Shown here: in pieces, positions 33,476 through 37,929 of the stretch
Numbering within the stretch: the stretch's first letter is position 1
Layout of the letters: the number at the start of each line of letters is the position of its first letter
NCBI GenBank assembly: GCA_905209435.1
Contig: CAJLTE010000020.1
Coordinates: 1 to 37,929 of the forward strand
From: an uncultured Blautia sp.
Lineage (GTDB): Bacteria; Bacillota_A; Clostridia; Lachnospirales; Lachnospiraceae
Length of the DNA: 37,929 nt
Direction of reading: 5' to 3'
The notes under the pieces: generated by a model
What the model saw: the letters and a program-made list of their open reading frames with translations, nothing else
What the model was told of the DNA's origin: nothing
The model's database searches: none
Translations under genes and position numbers: made by a program

Positions 33476-35197
33476 CTAATCGCCCAATATAACATGGCAG
33501 TCTTTTTGATAACACGCAATTCCATATTTGATAATTGTCCGCATTCCATCCTCTTTCAACTTTGCATCATAATGCTTTCGCTCAATCTGCTCCACTGCGT
33601 CTGTACAGGCTGCCTGCATATCTCCATTATCTGCATATTTCACTTCAATCACAATTCCAATCCGATTTTTCTGATCTTCAATCAGAATATCACTATACCC
33701 AATCCCGGATTCCGCATTAGATTTGACCACCCAGTCATCCATATAAGCAAACAGCCCCAACAGAATTCCATGATAAAAATTCTCTTTTCGTTCTTTTGCC
33801 ACAGCAGTATCTCTGATACTGATCGTATTCCACAGATAGTCTCCAAAAATCTGCTCAATTTTCTCTGTGTTTTTTCTTAAAAAAGCTTTGTAAAAAGCAG
33901 CTAATGTTTCCCTGTCACGGCTCACATTTTCTTTAAACCACTCCCTGATCTGTGTCACAAAAAGTTCCCTGATCTCCATATTAGGAATAGCAAGACGGTA
34001 TTTCTTCCCATCAACTCTCCCTTTCTGAGTCAGGTATCCGGTTGTAAAAAGTACACTCCACAGATTTTCAATTGTAGTATCCAGTTCATTATAAGTCAGT
34101 TCCTGCCGGATCTCTTTTACGATTTCTTCTCCAGCAATCAACTGTTCAATTTCGTTTCTTGTCTGTCTGTTTGCTTTATCAATGAACCGGCGAACAATGG
34201 CATTTCCACTTGTATTTGACCAGTAATCCTCTGGAAAAGCTGCCGGATCTGTATAGAGAGTTTTGCAGTAACTCAGCACATCCCATGGGCAATATACTGA
34301 TTTTTTTCCAAAAAGATATCCATCATACCATTCTTTCACAGTATCATACTTCTCAGAAACCCCATAATATGTCAGCATCTCCCTGACTTCTTTATCTGTG
34401 AATCCAAAATATTCATCAAACTGAGCATTCAACACCGATAACACTGTAAAATTATTTAATCCAGTAAATATACTTTCTTTCGCAACCTGGAGACATCCTG
34501 TCAATACAGCAAAATAAAGATTCGGATTTGTCTTTAACACATTTCCAAACATAGAACGTATCATAAATACCATCTCATCATAATAGTGATATTGAAATGC
34601 TTTGTCTAAAGGAACATCATACTCATCAATCAAAAGAATAACCTGTTTACCATAATGTTTAAACAGTAATGCTGACAGTATCTGTAAACTGGATGTAAAC
34701 AGTTCCATCCCCATTGCAAACATACCGGTCTGTGCATTTCCAACTTCAATAAGCTGTTTATAAAGCTGCTGTTCTTCCTCTGTCAAAGCAGGACTATTTT
34801 TCAGAAAGTGAAATCTCAGTGCTTCTGTACCGATTACTTTTTTCAGATTTGCACAGGCTTCCTGATAGTTCAGGCCTTCCACTCCTTTCAGACTAATTGA
34901 AATTACCGGAAACTGGACCATATATTTCTCACATAATTCTTTGTTTTTGGAAATCTTTAAACCATCAAACAAAGTAGTATCATTTCCTATCTCGAAAAAG
35001 GATTTCAACATACTCATATTCAATGATTTTCCGAACCGCCTCGGACGTGTGATCAGATTTACTTCTCCCCAGTTCTGAAGGAGTTCTGCTATCATTTCTG
35101 TTTTGTCCACATAATAAAAGTTCTGCCGGATGATTTTATCAAATGTATCTATGCCAACTGGCAGTTTCTTTTTCTCCCCTGTCATTCTTCTGCTCAT
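33476..35197 (-). CDS. AAA-ATPase/PD-(D/E)XK nuclease-like protein (DUF1703 type)
   Basis: This 573-residue protein has an N-terminal AAA-ATPase-like domain (LPVGIDTFDKIIRQNFYYVDKT, Walker-type RPRRFGKSLNMSML near residue 55, and ILLIDEYDVPLDKA as Walker B). The C-terminal domain is a nuclease-like fold with GYSDILIEDQKNRIGIVIEVKYA, where an Asp and E-x-K match the PD-(D/E)XK active site. Such genes are multicopy in gut Clostridia and Bacteroidetes. A role in defence or mobile-element biology has been proposed, but none is proven. GGGAGG precedes ATG 35197. It is a stand-alone gene. Confidence 0.9.
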   Translation of the reverse strand: MSRRMTGEKKKLPVGIDTFDKIIRQNFYYVDKTEMIAELLQNWGEVNLITRPRRFGKSLNMSMLKSFFEIGNDTTLFDGLKISKNKELCEKYMVQFPVISISLKGVEGLNYQEACANLKKVIGTEALRFHFLKNSPALTEEEQQLYKQLIEVGNAQTGMFAMGMELFTSSLQILSALLFKHYGKQVILLIDEYDVPLDKAFQYHYYDEMVFMIRSMFGNVLKTNPNLYFAVLTGCLQVAKESIFTGLNNFTVLSVLNAQFDEYFGFTDKEVREMLTYYGVSEKYDTVKEWYDGYLFGKKSVYCPWDVLSYCKTLYTDPAAFPEDYWSNTSGNAIVRRFIDKANRQTRNEIEQLIAGEEIVKEIRQELTYNELDTTIENLWSVLFTTGYLTQKGRVDGKKYRLAIPNMEIRELFVTQIREWFKENVSRDRETLAAFYKAFLRKNTEKIEQIFGDYLWNTISIRDTAVAKERKENFYHGILLGLFAYMDDWVVKSNAESGIGYSDILIEDQKNRIGIVIEVKYADNGDMQAACTDAVEQIERKHYDAKLKEDGMRTIIKYGIACYQKDCHVILGD

Positions 35198-35256
35198 TTC
35201 AGACCTCCCGGAATCATCCTAAAATCTTCTTAATTATCGTCTTCTCAATTAGTGTA

Positions 35257-35274
35257 ATTATAACATGACGTCAT
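35257..35274 (-). promoter_or_regulatory. -10 box with adjacent 10-bp palindrome upstream of the AAA-protein gene
   Basis: A TATAAT (35262-35257) lies 2 bp from the perfect palindrome ATGACGTCAT (35265-35274), inside what would be the promoter spacer. The -35 hexamer is unclear (TTGTAG about 20 bp upstream is the best candidate). The palindrome is well placed for a repressor. Confidence 0.45.
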
Positions 35275-35334
35275 ATAAAATACTACAATACTGTTTTTAT
35301 CAATAGCAAATATCATATGCTTTTTTCTCTTATC

Positions 35335-35390
35335 AAAAAATATAGACCTTCCAAATGCAAATTTCTCATCTGCCTCTGGAAGGTCTATAT
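35335..35390 (-). terminator. intrinsic terminator of the second sugar ABC locus
   Basis: ATATAGACCTTCC (35340-35352) and GGAAGGTCTATAT (35378-35390) form a perfect 13-bp stem. On the minus strand TTTTTT follows. It lies 35 nt after the permease stop codon. Confidence 0.88.
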
Positions 35391-35424
35391 TACCTTATCT
35401 TAGTCTGAACAATTATTTCTATTA

Positions 35425-36375
35425 CTATACTGTTGCCTCACTCTTGTCTGTAAATACCTGTAAGAATACAGCAATGATGATAATGATACCTTTGATAATA
35501 TCCTGTGGATATGCAGGTACGGCAAGAAGATTCATGATATTACTGATAAGCGCCAGTACAAGTGCTCCTATAACAGCTTTGAAAACACCGCCTTTACCAC
35601 CTGCAAGACTTACTCCGCCAATTACGCAGGACGCGATTGCATCCAGTTCCTGGCCTTCACCGATGGTTCCGCTTCCTGTTGCAGCTCTGGCTGCGATGAA
35701 AATTTCTCCAAGAACAGAAAGCATACCGGAAAGTGCATATACAGATACCAGATGTTTCTTTACTCTGATACCTGCCATCTCTACCACCTGTGCATTAGAA
35801 CCGACAGCAATCACAATTCTTCCATAAGAAGTAAATCTCTGTACAAAACATAAGAAGGCGATCAGTAAAACTGTAATAATAAGAATTGGATAACCATACT
35901 CACTTTTTACAAGAACTGTCACTGTATGGTCCCCTGATAAACGGATCGGGCTTCCGTTTGTGATAACCAGGGATGCACCTCTGGCAATCGTCATCATGGC
36001 AAGAGATGCCACAAATCCCTGGAAATTACAGTATGCAACCAGTACACCGGTAAAAGCTCCGCATGCCAGTCCGATGATCAGACTGATTATCATCGCAAGA
36101 ATATAATTCATTCCCGTATTCATGATCAGGTATGCACTCACCGCAGAACCCAGCGCCATCATGGAGCCTACGGACAGGTCAATTCCGCCTGTCAGGATAA
36201 CGAACAGCATACCAAGAACTACGCAGATTGGACCTGCCTGCTGCATGGCTATATTTCTCAGGTTCATGACTGTAAGAAATCTGTCCGAAACAATAGCGCA
36301 GACAATGATCAGACCTATGAAAATCAGATATGTATTATTTTGGATCAGTAAATTTTTAATTTTATTTTTTTCCAT
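35425..36375 (-). CDS. second sugar ABC transporter permease (RbsC-like)
   Basis: This 316-residue RbsC-type permease has about nine transmembrane segments and the blocks GMLFVILTGGIDLSVGSMMAL, MMTIARGASLVITNG, SYGRIVIAVGSNAQVVEMAGIRV and AIASCVIGGVSLAGGKGG. Its start overlaps the ATPase stop by 1 bp (TAATG), so translation would be coupled. The gene itself is complete, but the ATPase upstream is truncated and no binding-protein gene is present. In this arrangement the system is unlikely to work. It is not closely similar to the permease at 12812. Confidence 0.93.
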   Translation of the reverse strand: MEKNKIKNLLIQNNTYLIFIGLIIVCAIVSDRFLTVMNLRNIAMQQAGPICVVLGMLFVILTGGIDLSVGSMMALGSAVSAYLIMNTGMNYILAMIISLIIGLACGAFTGVLVAYCNFQGFVASLAMMTIARGASLVITNGSPIRLSGDHTVTVLVKSEYGYPILIITVLLIAFLCFVQRFTSYGRIVIAVGSNAQVVEMAGIRVKKHLVSVYALSGMLSVLGEIFIAARAATGSGTIGEGQELDAIASCVIGGVSLAGGKGGVFKAVIGALVLALISNIMNLLAVPAYPQDIIKGIIIIIAVFLQVFTDKSEATV

Positions 36376-37082
36376 TAGTTTACCCCCATTGAATATCGGA
36401 TCAGAACATTTTCACCCATTTCGTCTTTATTGACTTCTCCGCTTATCTTTCCATTGTGCATGACCATAACACGGTCACACATTCCGATAATCTCCGGCAT
36501 TTCCGAAGAAATCATGATAATGGCTACTCCGCTCTCCGCAAGCTGGTTCATTGTTTTATATATCTCGGTTTTGGCACCTACATCTACACCTCTGGTAGGC
36601 TCATCAAAAACCATGCATTTACAATCCGCTGCAATCCACTTTGCCAGTGCGATCTTCTGCTGATTGCCTCCGGAAAGGGAATCTGCATTGTTTTCCATTT
36701 TTCCGTATTTCGTCTGGATTCCTGCCAGAACCTCTTTTACCAGACTCTTCTCTTTCCTATGATCAATAACCCCAAAACGCGTAACTTTATTCAGGCAGGC
36801 AAGTGTCGTATTCATCCGGATACTCTGTTTCAACAGAAGTCCCTGTTTCTTTCTGTCTTCAGGAAGAAGTCCAAATCTGTCAGCAATTGCCTGTTTTGGA
36901 TTTTTCCAGTCTACTTCTTTTCCAAAATACCAGATCTTTCCGGAATCTTTCTTATCTACACCGAAAATCGCTCTCATTGTCTCTGTTCTTCCAGAACCTA
37001 CCAGACCGTTGAATCCAAGGATTTCTCCCGCATGGACTTCAAAGCTTACATCCTGTACCATTTTTCCGGCTTTCAGGAGAAC
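36375..37082 (-). pseudogene. sugar ABC ATPase, 5'-truncated (second ABC domain only)
   Basis: The reading frame holds only the C-terminal half of an RbsA-type ATPase. It begins within PVLLKAGKMVQDVSFEVHAG and continues with GLVGSGRTET, LLPEDRKKQGL, LSGGNQQKIALAKW and MVFDEPTRGVDVGAK to the normal end. About 270 N-terminal residues including the first ATPase domain are missing. Homology ends abruptly near 37075-37085, where an inverted ROK gene begins. In-frame stop TAA lies just upstream (about 37094). The first ATG (37061) has no proper ribosome-binding site. A deletion, an inversion or an assembly joint would each produce this. Confidence 0.88.
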
Positions 37083-37504
37083 TGGGGCATATTATCGTAA
37101 ATCCACACAATGGAAAAAAATGTTACTTCGGTCAGACCGGATGTTTTGATACAGTCTGCAATGCCTGTATGCTTGATAGCTACACAAACGGAAAACTGGA
37201 ACAATTTTTCCAGAAACTGTATGAGCATGATGCTAAAGCGTTGGAAATCTGGGATACGTATCTGGACCACCTTGCTCTTGCAATCCATAATATTCGAATG
37301 CTTCTTGACTGCACGATTATTATCGGTGGATATGTCGGAACTTATATAGAAAAATATATGGGAGATCTTTATCAGAAAATTGATAAACTCAGCGTATTTA
37401 CAAAATTTTCCCGCACTTATGTACTGCCATGCAGTTATAAGAAAGAGGCAACTGCTGCAGGGGCGGGAATTCAGATCATTGAGAATTTTATAAACTCTTT
37501 GTAG
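37076..37504 (+). pseudogene. ROK-family regulator or kinase, 5'-truncated
   Basis: Reading plus from GGA at 37076 gives GELGHIIVNPHNGKKCYFGQTGCFDTVCN, the ROK zinc-motif region, although the second Cys/Gly spacing is CYFGQTGC and not CxCGxxGC. The normal ROK C-terminus follows (LALAIHNIRMLLDCTIIIGGYVG, SYKKEATAAGAGI) to the stop at 37504. Roughly 200 or more N-terminal residues, including any helix-turn-helix, are absent. It is fused head to head with the truncated ATPase. The microhomology CAGGAGAA (37074-37081) reads in both genes at the joint. Confidence 0.85.
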
Positions 37505-37850
37505 AATTTACGGCGGATAAAAGTATTTTTCTCTGCTTTTTATTTTAGCCAAGCGGATATTCGCAATTAAAGCAGGGAATTTACTTGATCCGGTTAAATA
37601 TATATTTTTAAGCAATGTGTAACTTTCTTATCTCCCATCCATATCAAAAACTTATAATTACAATGCAATATTGCTATTTTACGATTCGTTTCTGATATGA
37701 TAGGATGTGCTCGGTTAAAAAAATAACAAAGTAACACTCCAACTTATCTGTTGAGAAACACTTGTCATTAACCAATTCAGAAGGTTTCTTATACAGATAT
37801 CTTCGACATCTTAAGTTATACACATTAAAGACAAAGAAAGAGGTAAGAAA
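37505..37850. other. intergenic region upstream of phosphoketolase
   Basis: Besides repeat copy C it is AT-rich and holds no ORF. A possible promoter for the next gene (TTGTCA near 37763 and TATACA near 37791) has a spacer of 22 bp, too long to trust. The ribosome-binding site AAAGAGGTAAGAAA directly before 37851 is good. Confidence 0.5.
37549..37600. repeat. REP-like structured repeat, copy C (short form)
   Basis: CAAGCGGATATTCGCAAT runs directly into TAAAGCAGGGAATTTACTTGAT and GGTTAAA. These are the left and right ends of copy A joined at the shared TTCGCAAT, lacking its 120-bp interior. The copy lies 45 bp after the ROK remnant. Confidence 0.75.
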
Positions 37851-37929
37851 ATGGAAGACAACAAATTATGTCTCGAAAAGCAGCCTTTAAATCAGGAAAT
37901 GCTTGACAAAATCGATGCTTACTGGCGTG
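37851..37929 (+). CDS. xfp: phosphoketolase (xylulose-5-P/fructose-6-P), N-terminal fragment
   Basis: Only 26 codons are in the window (MEDNKLCLEKQPLNQEMLDK, then IDAYWR). The L-x-KIDAYWR segment matches the first conserved block of phosphoketolases, which normally continues AANYLSVGQIYL. The enzyme cleaves xylulose 5-phosphate or fructose 6-phosphate to acetyl phosphate, which would suit a cell feeding pentoses or fructose 6-phosphate from the sugar operons here. The identification rests on a short stretch. Confidence 0.7.
   Translation, partial: MEDNKLCLEKQPLNQEMLDKIDAYWR

Overview
The window comes from a low-to-mid GC Gram-positive anaerobe of the Lachnospiraceae type. A Blautia/Ruminococcus-like gut commensal is the best fit. 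The evidence is strong AGGAGG ribosome-binding sites, consensus -35/-10 promoters with short U-run terminators, and the gene set: a GH31 alpha-glucosidase that by residue numbering looks like an orthologue of the gut Ruminococcus obeum enzyme, RbsABC-like sugar importers, ROK regulators, a GH38 alpha-mannosidase, LarBC and phosphoketolase. Almost everything lies on the minus strand. No rRNA, tRNA, CRISPR array, transposase or phage gene was found.

Layout. 1-997: partial Na+/alanine (AGCS) symporter. 1460-3412 (+): GH31 alpha-glucosidase, converging on a secreted surface protein (3429-5258, -) that sits behind a cobalamin riboswitch (about 5625-5810, -). 5918-8269: larC and larB for the nickel-pincer cofactor; LarC carries a very His-rich insert. 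8578-9664: azlD and azlC. 9821-11005: rhodanese-TtcA fusion. 11166-11685: ten 53-bp tandem repeats. 11767-19701: an eight-gene sugar operon read right to left from a consensus promoter at 19732-19759 (PfkB kinase, AlsE/Rpe-like epimerase, PHI-like SIS isomerase, DUF4432 mutarotase-like protein, D-lyxose-isomerase-like protein, ABC ATPase, permease, binding lipoprotein). A ROK repressor gene (20240-21385) lies upstream. 21626-21830: a 205-bp near-perfect palindrome. 21898-27218: tcdA, a small membrane ORF, a ROK sugar kinase and the GH38 alpha-mannosidase. 27475-33229: YczE/YitT-like protein, pyruvate kinase, DUF3877-like protein, DegV protein and malQ. 33476-35197: AAA/PD-(D/E)XK protein. 35425-37504: a second sugar ABC locus in which a 5'-truncated ATPase gene abuts a 5'-truncated ROK gene head to head. 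37851-end: start of phosphoketolase.

Taken together this is a glycan and sugar catabolism neighbourhood. GH31, GH38 and MalQ release hexoses. The ABC operon imports an unidentified sugar, and its isomerase, kinase, epimerase and SIS isomerase could channel an unusual aldose or ketose (allose/allulose-like, lyxose-like or similar) to fructose 6-phosphate. Pyruvate kinase and phosphoketolase serve central metabolism.

The least ordinary content is in the non-coding DNA: a 53-bp tandem array, a 205-bp palindrome, a 27-nt hairpin family present four times, a REP-like element present three times (one copy looking like an internal deletion of another), a B12 riboswitch in front of a surface protein, and two places where neighbouring genes appear truncated at a common junction.
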